64,000 nt of DNA from Epiperipatus broadwayi (GCA_028023455.1 JAQFVV010006238.1:4784572-4848571), one strand, 5' to 3'; shown: positions 1-11,424, counted from the first letter of the stretch. The notes: generated by a model from the sequence alone, not told the origin. Program-made: numbers and translations.

Positions 1-1206
1 CAACTAAAACATTTTCCAATTGCTGTTGATCCTTCCCATTTCACTAAGCGATCTAAAATTGAAATTTTTGTTACCAAAGAAATTCATTTTCTTGAGTGTT
101 TTTTTTTTCTCTCCGTTAGAGTAAACTAAAAGTTTAAAATAAAAATAAGAACTTAGACTTACGATAATAAAAAGACACTGACTCACCACTGTTGGGCAAA
201 ATTTAATTAAAACTAACAATTAAAAATTAAATTCTTATTTTTGTCTTTAATTTTTTAATTTTCAATTCTGTTTAAAAGTCAAATTTCATTGTTTCACACC
301 ACCTTAATTTCAGATCATATGTTACGTAATTTTTAAATTGTTAATTACAATTAAAAATCAGATTTTAATTGTCAAATTTAATTGTGCCTGCTGCTGTTAC
401 TCACCTTTTAAAAATAAACTTGCGGAGGTTAAATGATTAATTGATTGCTTACTCATTTTATAAAAAGCAAAAATAGAACATGATTTAAAATGCAAAAACA
501 ACATACTATAATGATCCAAACGAAGTGGGAGATCGCATCGCACCGCATCGCACTACCAAAGGGCACCATCTAGGCATTTGAGCCTAGAAAAATTTATAAA
601 GTAGGCAGATACGCGCTGTTAGGATTCCACTTTATTTACATATTTAGATCGTTAGCCCATTGTCACTAGCTCAGCGGAGACGCAGAGATAAAAATCTATA
701 AATTTTATATCTTAAATATAAAAGAATAAAATAATAAAAGCCACTGCCAGAAATTAACACAGAAAAATATTTATTTACGCACATATAAAATCATTCTAAA
801 TTCGAGGAATAAGTTTAACATTTAGATTTTTATCTTAATTTTTAATTTTACATTTAAAATAGCTTGCTATAATGTTTAATATTTTATTTAGAGGGTCGAG
901 TATGAATGGACTACATGGGTCTGCATTTGAAAAGAAAATATTCTTCCCTGATTTAACCTTAGGCAACAAATTTCGCAATCAACTGGCGCCAATCCATCTG
1001 ATACATTCATGTATTCAATGTAGCATGATATGACAACACAAAATACTATATTGTCAGGAATGTACATCTGAACAATAAGTAGAAATAGAGAAGACATTGA
1101 CTCTCCACCAACAGGAATGTGACATCTGTGGGCAAGTAGATCAATAAACTAAAAACTCTATAGGAATGGACTGCGGTCTTCTGCCGACTTACAAACCCAT
1201 CCATAG
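1..1206. other. Non-coding AT-rich sequence, no gene recognised
   Basis: No convincing coding region is seen on either strand. A patch at about 525-690 is richer in G and C than its surroundings and contains a short GCATCGCACC-type repetition. Its origin is unclear. Confidence 0.5.
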
Positions 1207-1848
1207 GCAAACAGAGGGTGTGTGGCGTATATCTATAATCCTGCCCGTAGCGGATCTCATACTACATCTGCTAATTACACAAATATATCCAATCCATTGA
1301 ACCAATTCAACTACGAAATGAATAACCTAAGATTACCCTCCCTTAATACAACTTTACAAAACTATATAGCCATTCGCGCCCAACTTAATTTTAACATTTA
1401 TATACGTTCGCAGATTTATTTAAAAATGTTGGGTATAGATCTTACACAGATTCCACGGTCAAAAACATTTCAAAATAAACATAAACGATCAAAATACAAA
1501 ATTATTGATACCGATAATCGCAGAGGGAAACTTATAAGTAACCCAATAGTATTCACCATAAGATACTTGCGTTGTCACCAATAACTTAAAAGACATCCGA
1601 ATAAATACATTTTAGATACTCACCGTAAGGTATCATTATTTATCGAATGTCTATATATTTTGATCAAATATGAAAACCAAAATCTAATTAACCGCAAACG
1701 AATCCATGCAAGTGTCTATAGACAACTTAAATGTAATGCATTTAATAATTTCTACAATAAAATATTACTACACATAAAAATATTACAAGGAAATGATTCT
1801 TTTAACAATCGGAAAGATATAAAATTAACCATTATTAATTTGATTTAA
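1207..1848 (+). pseudogene. Broken ORF of about 214 codons, unknown product
   Basis: One reading frame runs from just after a TAG at 1204 to a TAA at about 1846 and is interrupted by a single TAA at 1582-1584. So long a frame with one stop is unusual in DNA this AT-rich, so the stretch was probably coding. The product is basic and rich in Asn, Ile, Lys and Arg (for example SKTFQNKHKRSKYK at about 1465-1500), with no signal peptide or membrane segment. The sequence before 1207 ends in CATCCATAG, a possible splice acceptor, so this could be an exon. It could equally be a decayed mobile-element ORF. I recognise no family. Confidence 0.3.
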
Positions 1849-1960
1849 AACTTACAAAAAGTCAGATAAGAGTCCATTTTAAATAAGTCGGCTTGTTTAT
1901 TAATTTGTTCAACTTGACGAAAGTTCTTGATTGATTTTAAGAATTGTTCCTTTCCTATAG

Positions 1961-2028
1961 CTTACGGTAGCAGAACTCCGGTTCCTGGTGTCAATGTCCA
2001 CGAGTCTTTAATTGAAAGATCGATCTAA
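1961..2028 (+). CDS. Possible terminal coding exon, unknown gene
   Basis: A pyrimidine-rich run ending in TTTCCTATAG (to 1960) is a good splice-acceptor candidate. Behind it one frame reads YGSRTPVPGVNVHESLIERSI and ends at TAA 2026-2028. GC content is higher than in the flanks. An AATAAA follows at 2329-2334, which fits a 3' UTR of about 300 bases. A second frame (2012-2287) is also open but starts only at TTG. No protein family is recognised, and there is no RNA evidence. Confidence 0.22.
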
Positions 2029-2328
2029 TGTTCAGGAGGTGGCATTTGCTGGTTCATGGTATCAGTCATTTCATTTCAGAGATAAGTGGGAGAGAACGAT
2101 AAAGTGCTTTATTGCTCGTCTCCCCAACCAAGTTGAAAAAAGCTCTTCAACTCAATATTTTTTTCTTTTATATCATCCACAAGGATTCACTGAACAAAAC
2201 GTCACTAATCTGTTTTTTCGTTATGGTCCGGGCCAAGGCTTAGTGCTTCCATTTGTCAAGCTAAAATCTCTTTCTTCTCTTATCTAACTTTCCATCTGAC
2301 TTTTTAATTAAACAGCTTTTAGATAATT

Positions 2329-2334
2329 AATAAA
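2329..2334 (+). promoter_or_regulatory. Candidate polyadenylation signal AATAAA
   Basis: An AATAAA hexamer lies about 300 bases after the possible terminal exon at 1961-2028. The hexamer is frequent by chance in AT-rich DNA, so it only supports that exon weakly. Confidence 0.2.
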
Positions 2335-2791
2335 CAATCATTTCCTTTTATAGATTACAGGAATTAATTAATACCTGCTTTTATTTTAACTTACGTTATT
2401 TTTTTATTAAAATATTTTTATATTTCAATCTTGTATTTTTTATTTAAAAAATACATTAAATACTTTTTTTTGTTTATGAAAAAAAATATTTTTAAAGTTT
2501 AACATCTGTGCGAATGTATACACTTTAACAATGTTTTAATTTTAGCGTTTAGTTTTTTCCTTTTATTTGCGAACTTTTAAGTTTTTATTTTAAATTAATG
2601 TAACGACATATTTATATATCGTTACAATACATAATATTTTTCATCTAAAATGTTTGGACAGATTTACATTATAGTCTTGTAAAATTTAATGTGTGTATAT
2701 AAAATGGGGAAATTCTGATTTTAAGTGAATTACAAACTTCTTTATTGCATAAAATCTATTGCAGTACTATTGTAGTTCTGAAAATATTGAA

Positions 2792-2913
2792 ATTATTAGA
2801 TGGAAGTCGAACTTCGATAATGCACTATTACTTTAAATATGACGTGAGTGCGTGAAATTTATAAAATTTAAAGTAATAGTGCATTATCAGAGTTTGACTT
2901 CTGATCTAATAAT
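2792..2913. mobile_element. Short palindromic (MITE-like) element, 122 bp
   Basis: Two arms of about 47 bp starting ATTATTAGATGGAAGTC are inverted copies of each other, separated by about 25 bases. The whole unit would fold into one hairpin. No ORF and no hammerhead core were found. No clear target-site duplication is visible. Confidence 0.7.
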
Positions 2914-4352
2914 TTTTATCACTTAAAAGAAAACCACATACAAAGATATTAAGAAGAAACATGAATCACATAACTTCAAAATCGCATTAAATAAATCCAC
3001 ATAAAACGAGAGCCGGGTGTATATTCAAAGTGAGCATTTATTGCAAGCTTATGTAAATGATTTGTTGAGAATCTAACTGCTATATATTATTGCACCATGA
3101 TCTATTTATGGTTGCTGAAGAATATGCTTTTTGGTGCATTTATGTGCATAAAAGTATATCTTTATTTTTTTTTTTTTATTCAAGTGTTTACATTGAAACT
3201 TTGTAATAAATTAGCAAAATGATTTTAATGTCTGCAACTGAAATGATTTTATTATTTTCTTCATATGAATTAATCTATTAGACACAGCTGGGTATGCTTT
3301 TGGTATGGCACTCCATAATCACAGTTCTCACTGATTGACTATGTGTGATTTTTCTATTTATTGAGGAATAATTATGGTAATTATTTAAATTAGATTTTAC
3401 ATAGTTCATTTGTTTGAATGCTGTTTTTTTTTCTTCTTAATAATATGATTGCAGTTGGTGATAATCCACACCTTCTTAACTTTTCTCTTCATGATGATAT
3501 TGGCTTCATCAAGTGATTTTATTGCTTATAAATTCAAAGAAGTTTGAATATTGAAAGTATTTGAAGTGGAATTAATCTGAGGGTCTTACACTTCAGATTC
3601 TGACCAGTGCACTAATAAATGTTCCCATAAGATCATGGTATCTAGTTTAAACCATTTATTATAAAAAGTATTTTTGTTTATTTGTATTAATTTTTAGCAG
3701 TAAATTAGGAATAATCTTAATAGTCAATTTATCTATTCATCCATATATCTACTACACTCAATGAAGCCATTTGAAGTTTTTGTATTATAATTATAAAACA
3801 AAATGAGAGATTATCACACAAATTTTCAAAACCTTTTCTTCCTATATAACAATCACGGCTTTATTTGAGCCATATTGTAATAATATGCTCCTTCTCACTT
3901 GATATTACGCATTAAACTTTTGTCATTTTAATACTAGAAAACATGCATTATGCTATACCATATGCAAATATTTGAATATTCATTCTATGTATATTTGTAT
4001 TTTTTATTTTTGTGTCATACCATTGAAATAAATTTAATACAATTTTATCTTTAAGTCTCTAACTCTATCTGCTTTAAATGCATATAATAATGATTATTAT
4101 TTATCATTTATTAGAGATTATCATATTATTTCTAGCCCAGTACAAATGTTAATCTCAATTAAAGATTAATATATCATGTTTTATTACTAATAAACATAAC
4201 CAATATAGTATCATAAAATTGTCATTCTTTTTATTTTCATGTGAATTATATATTTTTAATACTTCCATTCCTCTAAATATTTTTGAAATTTGAATAAAGA
4301 TGTATGAGAAAGATAAGTGATTCCCAAAATGATTATATGTGGGAAAGAATAT
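2914..4352. repeat. Spacer with a family U repeat copy at 3505-3640
   Basis: Most of this stretch is featureless. The part at about 3505-3640, with TTATTGCTTATAAATTC followed by GAATTAATCTGAGGGTC, resembles two copies at 43590-43810, so it belongs to a dispersed repeat family (called U here). No coding capacity is evident. Confidence 0.45.
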
Positions 4353-4815
4353 GATCTGATCCAAGTGAAGAATGTTGATTTAGCATAAAATATATCTGGG
4401 TAGGAGTCATTTACCTTTTTTTTGATATTTATATTTCAAGATTGTTTTCTAAGTGGAGGTTTTAAGCTATATTTAAAAATAATTTACATGGAAATATAAG
4501 AGATCATGGTTTGATTAATTACAAATACCACATGGTTATTAATAATGAGAAATGTTCTATTAATCTTTAATTAAGTTTACACTTTTTATTTGGGCTAAGG
4601 ATGTTATGGAAATCTCTAAGTAAAACATATTTAGTAATAATCATTAATGCATATTGATATATTTATCTTCAGTGGATAATATTTAACATCTTTATATCAA
4701 GTTTTAATAATTTGATATTGAAAAATGATAAAGATAAATAAGAGATTGCAATCTGGGTCAATTAAAGTGTGCATATTCAGTCAGAACTCATCTTGGGGGC
4801 CATTTACCTGGTGAA
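4353..4815 (+). mobile_element. Decayed Z-family copies, two in tandem
   Basis: Two diverged copies of the Z ribozyme region lie about 396 bp apart, at 4353-4408 and 4749-4806, in direct orientation. Each keeps the pattern ATCTG, a CCAA-like stem, an AGCAT-like stem II arm and CTTGGGG/CTGGG. The hammerhead boxes are mutated, so neither should cleave. The spacer resembles the sequence before the Z copy at 27461, which supports a tandem-unit ancestry. Confidence 0.5.
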
Positions 4816-4997
4816 GGTTATAAAATATTCATTAATTAATCAACTTTGAAATGCTATGTAATTAAAGCATTTCATTTATATAGATTCGAATTGCTATTTT
4901 TTAATGCTAAAGCTTTATTAAAATTAAATACTTAAAAATAATTAATGCTGATCATATAACATCATTACCTGCCATTATTGACACTATATTAGAATCT

Positions 4998-5330
4998 AAA
5001 ACAGGCAAAATTCTCCATACAGTAGTGCCACTCAGTGCCAACCAGAGTAATCAATGGATGCCAGAAGGCTTGTGCATAAAATCCTTATCTAGTTCATCCA
5101 ATATCCCCAAAATAGTTTCTGGCGTGTGGCCTTCATCAGTGAGGAGTTTTGAATCTGAGAGCACTGGACCTAGATCTTAGGATATTGGATGAGTAGCCAC
5201 TAGATAAGGATTCTATACACAAATCTGGCATTCGTTGATTACTCTTTCTTACACTGAGTGTTCACTACTGTATGGAGAAGTTTGCCTGTTTTAATAACAA
5301 TTCTGAGCAAGCATAAGAAATGGTGATCAT
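4998..5330. mobile_element. Palindromic X-family element with hammerhead
   Basis: The ends AAAACAGGCAAAATTCTCC and its inverted copy at 5275-5292 form terminal inverted repeats. Inside, the arm with ATCAATGGATGCCAG is mirrored by the segment at 5160-5230. A hammerhead-like core lies on the minus strand at 5104-5145. The tail AAGAAATGGTGATCATGTGA also occurs beside other X copies. No ORF is present. No clear TSD was found. Confidence 0.75.
5104..5145 (-). ncRNA. Hammerhead ribozyme, X family (mutated stem III)
   Basis: The minus strand reads UCCUCA, CUGAUGA, a GGC/GCC stem II with a 5-nt loop, then GAAAC and UGGGGA. Stem I UCCUCA/UGGGGA is intact, with one G-U pair. The stem III and cleavage region reads ACUAUUU instead of ACUAGUC, so this copy is probably weak or inactive. 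Confidence 0.65.
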
Positions 5331-5886
5331 GTGATTATTATAATCTTTTGAGATTTTTTAAAATTTATAAAATAATTTTAATATTTTAAAGCAGAATTAT
5401 ATAAATTTATCATAGTTTAACATTTATTCAGTTGTTTTTTAAAAATAAATTTCAATCAAAGAAAATTTTGTTCATTTTAGACTGACTTACTTAGATTGTT
5501 TTTCTGCCCACTGTTGAATGATTAAAATACCATTTGTTTTCATTACACACTCATTTCCCAATATTTTCAAAGTTCAAATATGATTTTTTAGAATGTTTTT
5601 TTTCATTTGCAATATATTGAGTTTTAATGTACAATAAAGATTTTATACTGAAATCAAAGATTAAAAAATGACAAAAACCACCACCAGAGCTAACACTAGA
5701 AAATGACAACCCTGTTAAAGGATTAATAATGACCAATATAATAAATATAATATTTAAATATGATTATTTTACATGTTAAACTCTATCCAATCATACATTA
5801 TACATTTACAATGAAAGATTCTTGTTCATTATATCAGAATATTGCCAGTAGTCTCTCCATCAAACTAAATAACAATCTTGAAAGTT

Positions 5887-6139
5887 GTGAAATAATTGAC
5901 CTGAAAAAACTGATTGGCTGTTTTAATGTAGTTTTAAATTATAACAAGAGTTTGATAAAAGATTGAGATATAATTTTTTTTTTCATAAATCATAGCATCG
6001 GCCAGGACGCAAACCCACAACCGTCTGCAACCACCTACTTGCTTGCAAGGCGGTTGCGATGACCTCTCAGCTAACGACGCTTGTGATATAATTGTCCTGT
6101 AAAAACCGATTGTCTGGTTGTTTAATGTAATTTTAAATT
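5887..6139. repeat. Local direct duplication flanking a SINE
   Basis: A segment of about 55 bp (GTGAAATAATTGACCTG to GTTTTAAATT, 5887-5940) recurs in diverged form at 6083-6139, and the SINE at 5976-6084 lies between the two. The duplication is much longer than the 9 bp TSD, so it either predates the insertion or arose by a separate event. Confidence 0.65.
5976..6084 (-). mobile_element. tRNA-derived SINE, long variable-arm form
   Basis: On the minus strand a tRNA-like body spans 5994-6080. It has a 7-bp acceptor stem (GCGTCGT with GCCGATGC), a D-arm-like A box, an anticodon-like loop CTTGCAA, an enlarged variable region, and a T arm holding the B box. It is followed by TATGA and a T run (poly-A on the element strand). 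The 9 bp TSD GATATAATT lies at 5967-5975 and 6085-6093. Extra variable-arm sequence links it to the copy at 57208. Confidence 0.85.
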
Positions 6140-7180
6140 GCAGTAAATTGATTTTTAAATTTGGTTAAGATGTAGATAACTACCTCTATACATTATCACC
6201 GGTTAACATTGCTTACATTTGAATTATTGTATGTATATATAATTTTTTATGCTATAATTTTAAAAAGACCCAACCAATCACATATCTATTCAAGTTATTA
6301 TTCTTATATTTTCTCCTTTACTTTTATTTGCATTAGAGTATATATGTGGAGATTTATAAAAAGTTATATCTATTCAAGTTGTATGTACATTAAAGAAATG
6401 TCTATGATTTTGATATAATGTATATTTGTTTAATGCCACTAGTTTTCTGCTTATTATTTTTTTGTTTAAAAGATAATTATTTGTACTGTTGTTAATCCAC
6501 TCTGAATAAACCAATGTTACAAGTACCAATCAGCTTTCATAAATCATTTGCCTGAAGGGAATTAACAAAGCTGTAATATTTTTCTCAGATGAACTTATAA
6601 TCGGAGAAAAATAAATGTGGCTTCTATCTTATAAATAAATAACCTGATAACTGAAGATTTGTTTTATCACTATTTATGTTTTTTTTTTCGTAATCTCTTT
6701 GATTAATTCTTAACAAATAACTTTACAAATTTATGTATAGATATATCTTCTACATATGTTTGTGTGTAAATAAATATAAAGTGGGTCGAAAACGTTTGAT
6801 TCTTTTAAAAGAGTTATTTGGAAGAAAAAAAACCCAAATAGAAATGAAATCCATAGCAGTCGTAAGACCTAATTATGTATATATGTTATTGAAAAAGAAT
6901 AGAAGATATGCTATATTTTGTGTCTCGAAATTTATTCTCTCTACCTGAGGGCAGGTTCTGTAATCAGATAATGGAATTCTATGATTAAGCATTAAAGTTT
7001 CATTATCGTCAGTTATAATTTTCTATCCTTGCTAATCTCTTCTTTTAGCACTCATTATTTAAGCATCTCAATTTTAGATTTATGTTATAAATTTTAAAAA
7101 GCTTTCTAGTCCATTAATAAAATATTATTTATATATTAATAGTCACGTGTTCTTCCACTAGATATTAGAAGCTGTCTCAT
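6140..7180. other. AT-rich spacer
   Basis: Short open frames are present but none looks coding. No repeat shared with the rest of the window was recognised. Confidence 0.5.
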
Positions 7181-7800
7181 GGGAATTATATTAGAAAAAC
7201 TATTAAGTATATCAGATTGCCAATAACTCAAAAATATTATCCAAAACTCATTTCCAAACAGTATCTTCTTTCTGAATGTTTAGATGCTATAATCAAGGAG
7301 TTATTGCAGAAATAGTATGAACCATATGATATTCCAAATACATATTTTTACTAAACCAAATGGATCTTTACTAAACTAAATGGATTTGATCTCTCTAGAC
7401 ACAACAGGAATCTCATCCATAAATTTAAGACCAGTCATGTTGCATTCATCTCTTTATAAATTGGATTTAACAATCACTGACCTACTGAAAATGTGTAAAA
7501 CTACAAAATATGAAGTAAGTCTTTTATGGTTATCCATCTTTTACTGGAGTATTACCAAATAGATGTAGGACATCTCATAGTCATTGCATTTATCTGCTTC
7601 ATATTGGAATCTAACAGCCACTCACTTAGGCAATGATTAACCAGATAGGTAATGACTGCCAAATCTATGGATATAATGTGAAGATTAATGTACTTAATAA
7701 AGCCACTGGTGATTCACTCTCCTGGTCTGGAATCTCTACATGCTTCTTTATGATATTTTGATGATAGTTAAACTGTCAAAAAAAAAATCCATCTGCCAAT
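7181..7800 (+). pseudogene. Decayed reverse transcriptase fragment (DIRS or Ty3-like)
   Basis: A frame from 7181 reads SECLDAIIKELLQK then a stop, resembling the helix before the fingers of LTR and tyrosine-recombinase retroelement RTs. A shifted frame continues IFTKPNGSLLN, a stop, and MDLISLDTTGISSINLRP, resembling the FxxPKxxGSxRxxxDLxxLN segment. At about 7745-7775 a third frame gives FMIF/YFDDS, a possible YxDD catalytic box. At least two frameshifts and several stops are needed, so it is inactive. A related fragment lies at 12300-12530. The assignment rests on motif spacing only. Confidence 0.35.
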
Positions 7801-8435
7801 AATAAATAAATATTCATAAATGAAAGTTTATTTTAATTTCCAAAGAAAAATCAAGATATAAAGATGGGATGAATCTTCACATTTTAATTACTATCCCATT
7901 GATATTTGAAATATAACAAGTTGAGCTCTATATTGGAGATTTTTATCTGTAAATAATAGTATGCCTTTTATGGTGTAATGTCAAGCACTTGAATTAAGGT
8001 CCTTATATTGTTTCCAGTTCTGGAATTTCTGCATTTATAATAGATATGATTTGTTAAAAGCTTTTGTTGTTTTGTACAGTGGTCAAATTACTAGTAAGAC
8101 TCAAGCGCTTATGATTTGTGTTTGACTCCTTAATTGTAAAAACCCATTGTAATTTATAAATCTAAATGACTTAAATCCCCCCCCCCCATCTATATATTCT
8201 TTTAGTTTTTCATTTTAATCTACAATTTTGGAAAGTATGAAATTGCTGTGCTATATACCCTTGACTATATTAATCTTCTTAGAATCATCACACAAAGTAG
8301 ACATTTGATATATAGTTTTTGAAATTATATAGTTTTATCAGTGCCTCTCTTAATTCAATTCCAGCATATTGAAACCTTTTATTGGTACAATTTATAGCCT
8401 CATCTCACACACTCACCCTATACATGCATTTAAAA
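7801..8435. other. AT-rich spacer
   Basis: A C homopolymer lies near 8167-8176. No gene or shared repeat was recognised. Confidence 0.5.
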
Positions 8436-8960
8436 TAGTAGCAAACTTTCCATATACTAATGCCACCCAATGTAAGCCCTAGTAATCAATGGATGCAAGA
8501 AAGTTTGTGAATTAAATGTCTATCTAGTGCCTACTCATTCAATATCCCCAGACTGGTTTTTAACTTGTGGTTTTCATCAGTGAGGAGATATGGATCTGAG
8601 AGCATTGCAACTAGATCTTAGGATCTAAATGCAACTTTCTGAAAGCTACTTTTTACCTATTTAATTAAATATAAAGCTATGAGTCCAAGATTAAAACACA
8701 ATAATCTTTCAACCCAAGCTCATTAACTTTTTTTAGTTTTTTAGATCTGAACCCAGTTCAGTACCTATACATTTTGGCATCATTGTTTTTTTTTAAAAAA
8801 AAAAAACTACAGTCATTAGCATCATATGGGCAGGGTTAGTATAAAACTACTAAAACATCACATGATTGTCATTTCCTATTCTTACATAAGCAGTAGCAAA
8901 TCCTCCATACAATAGTGTTTTACAGTACTTAGCTTAACTTAAGCAATAAATCAATAAAAA
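8436..8960. mobile_element. X-family element, rearranged
   Basis: The left part (8440-8640) matches the X consensus, including ATCAATGGATGCAAG, CTAGTGCCTACTC and the minus-strand hammerhead at 8545-8586. The segment 8740-8960 carries the X inner sequence GAACCCAGTTCAGTACC and then a second X end (CTCCATACAATAGTG) in the same orientation. So this copy is partly direct rather than fully palindromic. Confidence 0.7.
8545..8586 (-). ncRNA. Hammerhead ribozyme, X family (GAAA box mutated)
   Basis: CUGAUGA is intact and stem I is UCCUCA/UGGGGA. Stem II is AAC/GUU instead of GGC/GCC, with both changed pairs still complementary. The GAAA box reads AAAA, which should abolish or strongly reduce cleavage. 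Stem III reads ACCAGU with C as the cleavage base. Confidence 0.6.
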
Positions 8961-9305
8961 TAAATATGAGTTGTAGTCTCACATTGTTATTTTTTTTTAA
9001 TGTCAATTTACAATAATTAAAAAAAATTTACTTTTTTAAATGCTTTTTAAATTACTTGAAACAATATTAAAAATTATCAAATGGAAGCAATTATTTACTT
9101 TTAATAATAATAATGTGCATAATAAATTAGCAATCTTTTATTAACTGCTTTATAAATTATAGAAAACAATATTAAAAATTATCCAATGCAATCTTTTAAA
9201 GAATCCTTAAAATATGTTTTTTTCTTATTTTATATATATATAATGCATACTAATAATTTTTGTGGTGAATAGTTAATGTACATTATTACACAAAACACAC
9301 CTTCA

Positions 9306-9394
9306 AGTGTCATAGCATCGGCTGGGACGCGAACCCGCAACCCGGGCAACTGCTTGTAAGGTAGTCGCGCTAACCTCTCGACCACCAATGCAAG
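9306..9394 (-). mobile_element. tRNA-derived SINE, short form
   Basis: The tRNA-like body at 9315-9391 (minus) has acceptor arms GCATTGG/CCGATGC, an A box TGGTCGAGAGG, a loop CTTACAA and a T arm with GGGTTCGC. It is followed by TATGACACTTG with no long A tail. Flanking repeats ACAAAACACACCTTCA (9290-9305) and ACAAACGCACCTTCA (9395-9409) look like an aged TSD. Confidence 0.8.
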
Positions 9395-9872
9395 ACAAAC
9401 GCACCTTCATTCAGAGATAACACTTCAGGCGGTTTAAAGAGACTACCAGTTACTTTTTATTGGAACACACATTATAATTACTGTCATTATCAATAATAAT
9501 ATTTGTTGATGAAATTTATTCATCAGACCATAAACATGCATAAAAGTGAATAAATAGTTAGGCACTTGTGTCATGCATGAAGAAAATTAATAACTTTCTC
9601 ATAAATTTAGCCTGGAAATTAAATTAATTATTTCCTCTTCCTATATGCCAAGTGATGATATTTATTAGTTAAATTAGAAATGTATGATTCTGTTCAAGAG
9701 AGAGATATTTAAATATACATATATTGAAAAACACATAAATTTTTATGTATTATAAATAGAAATGTTAAGAAATGAATATTCTATGCAATTATTCAAATTA
9801 AAAATGCATGATTTTGATCAATAAAATTTAATAATAATAAAATTCTTATAAGAAAATGCATATTTAAATACA

Positions 9873-10570
9873 TTATACCTTATAACAGAGAACAAAACAA
9901 ATGAAATAGATCCAGAGTACTTTTGACATGTAAATATCATAACTGTGGTCATCAGTAAGGTTAAAATTTATCGTTAAGGATTTAAGTATCCATATTCTGG
10001 TAATATGAATGCTATTGGTTCTTTCATTTATTACATATTTATTATGCATAATAAACCATGCCTGTTTCATATCTGTTTTCTGTCAATTCTTTCTTTGTAC
10101 ATTATCTTATTAATTCCAGGTTTAAAACCATGTCCATATTCATTTTCATGGTTATAAAACATCAATACATTTGCTAGCCAAGCAGATCATCTCTACATAT
10201 ACTATTGTGAAACAAAGGTAAATTTAAATACAAGGATGACACGGTATAGATTAATTTGCAGGAAATCTGAGACTGATTTGACAAACATAGTGATCTTCTA
10301 TAACCATAAAAAGGAATATGGACATGACTTTAACCCTAGCATTGTTATGTGGAGAAAGAAGTAGCAGAGAACAGAAAATCAAAGAGGCCTGTGTTGAATC
10401 AAAGAGCCAATAGCATCAATTTAGCTGGAAATGGATTTCTTAAATTCTTAACGATAAATTTGAAACCTATTAATGATCATGATTATGTTGCTTATACACA
10501 TCAAAAATATACTCGGTCTATTTTTAAAGGAGGTTGCTTTGACTGCAGGTTGAGAATTTTGATAACTTAG
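9873..10570. pseudogene. Inverted duplication with FLYWCH-like coding remnant
   Basis: Two arms, 9873-10156 (minus) and 10299-10570 (plus), are diverged inverted copies separated by 142 bp. Their translations are related (NERTNSIH and LKSLTINF against NQRANSIN and LKFLTINL), so both derive from coding sequence. The plus strand from about 10160 reads HLYIYYCETKV, NTRMTRYR and FYNHKKEYGH, a Cys/His spacing reminiscent of FLYWCH or MULE-associated zinc fingers. A frameshift near 10350 joins it to an ORF that runs to 10570. No start codon or complete domain exists. The FLYWCH call is tentative; the inverted duplication is directly visible. Confidence 0.35.
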
Positions 10571-10960
10571 GAATTGATTTTTATCGGTCTATTTAATGTT
10601 CTTTATTATATTGTTTTTCAAATTACTGAAAAGGGCAGAGCGTTAAAGTATTATATGTTATAACTTTAAATAGAATGCCAGGAACAAATTCCATGAAAAT
10701 AATTATTATTTACTAATGATTATTATTTGTAATAAATCAATTTTGTTATATAAATTTTTGTGTTTTGACATGCCATGGACATATATATATATCAGAATTA
10801 TAATAATTAAAAAAGGAAGTCATATATAATGTGACATTACTTTTATAAGCTTGTAGTTACAAAAATGCAATACAGAAAGCATACCAATAGCTCAAACAAG
10901 CTCTTAATTAATAAGTGCGGTATGAGAAAATATTTAAAATCTCTATCCAGAACACTCTCA

Positions 10961-11006
10961 TCTCCAGACCAACTGGTTTCGAGCTTATGGCTCACGTCAG
11001 TGGAGA
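10961..11006 (-). ncRNA. Hammerhead ribozyme, Y family (best paired)
   Basis: The minus strand has stem I UCUCCA/UGGAGA (6 perfect pairs), the core CUGACGU, stem II GAGC/GCUC closed by CAUAA, then GAA, stem III ACC/GGU with loop AGUU, and cleavage base C. The one departure from the consensus is A9 changed to U (CUGACGU for CUGANGA), which would reduce activity. The fold is otherwise complete. Confidence 0.75.
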
Positions 11007-11378
11007 GCTAGAATATTCGGACCCTAGATCTAAAATATAAACTCAAAACCCAGCACTTATTTCAAACGGATATTTAAGTAGAAACTCTGAAATTTTCGGA
11101 CATGAAAATGTCTTTAAATCCATCTATCTAACTTAAATAACTATATGGGATTGAACTAAATTCAGATCTACCATATTTTAATAGTCTCAGCATAGCCAAA
11201 GCCTTGAAGATAAAATTATAATAATTAATAAAGCAAGTCATGTATAATGTGACATTACTTTTATAAGCTTGTAGTTACAAAAATGCAATACAGAGAGCGT
11301 ACCAATAGCTCAAACAAGCTCTTAATTAATAAGTGTGGTATGAGAAAATATTTAAAATCTATATCGAGAACACTCTCA

Positions 11379-11424
11379 TCTCCAGACCAATTGGTTTTGA
11401 GCTTATGGCTTACATTAGTGGAGA
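11379..11424 (-). ncRNA. Hammerhead remnant, Y family second unit
   Basis: Stem I UCUCCA/UGGAGA and stem III ACCAAUUGGU are kept. The core reads CUAAUGU and the GAAA box AAAA, so it should be inactive. It is the direct-repeat partner of the ribozyme at 10961-11006. Confidence 0.6.

Noticed and set aside
9945-9975. CTGATGA on the minus strand at about 9950
   Set aside because: No GAAA box follows, and the sequence is explained by the inverted coding-like duplication.
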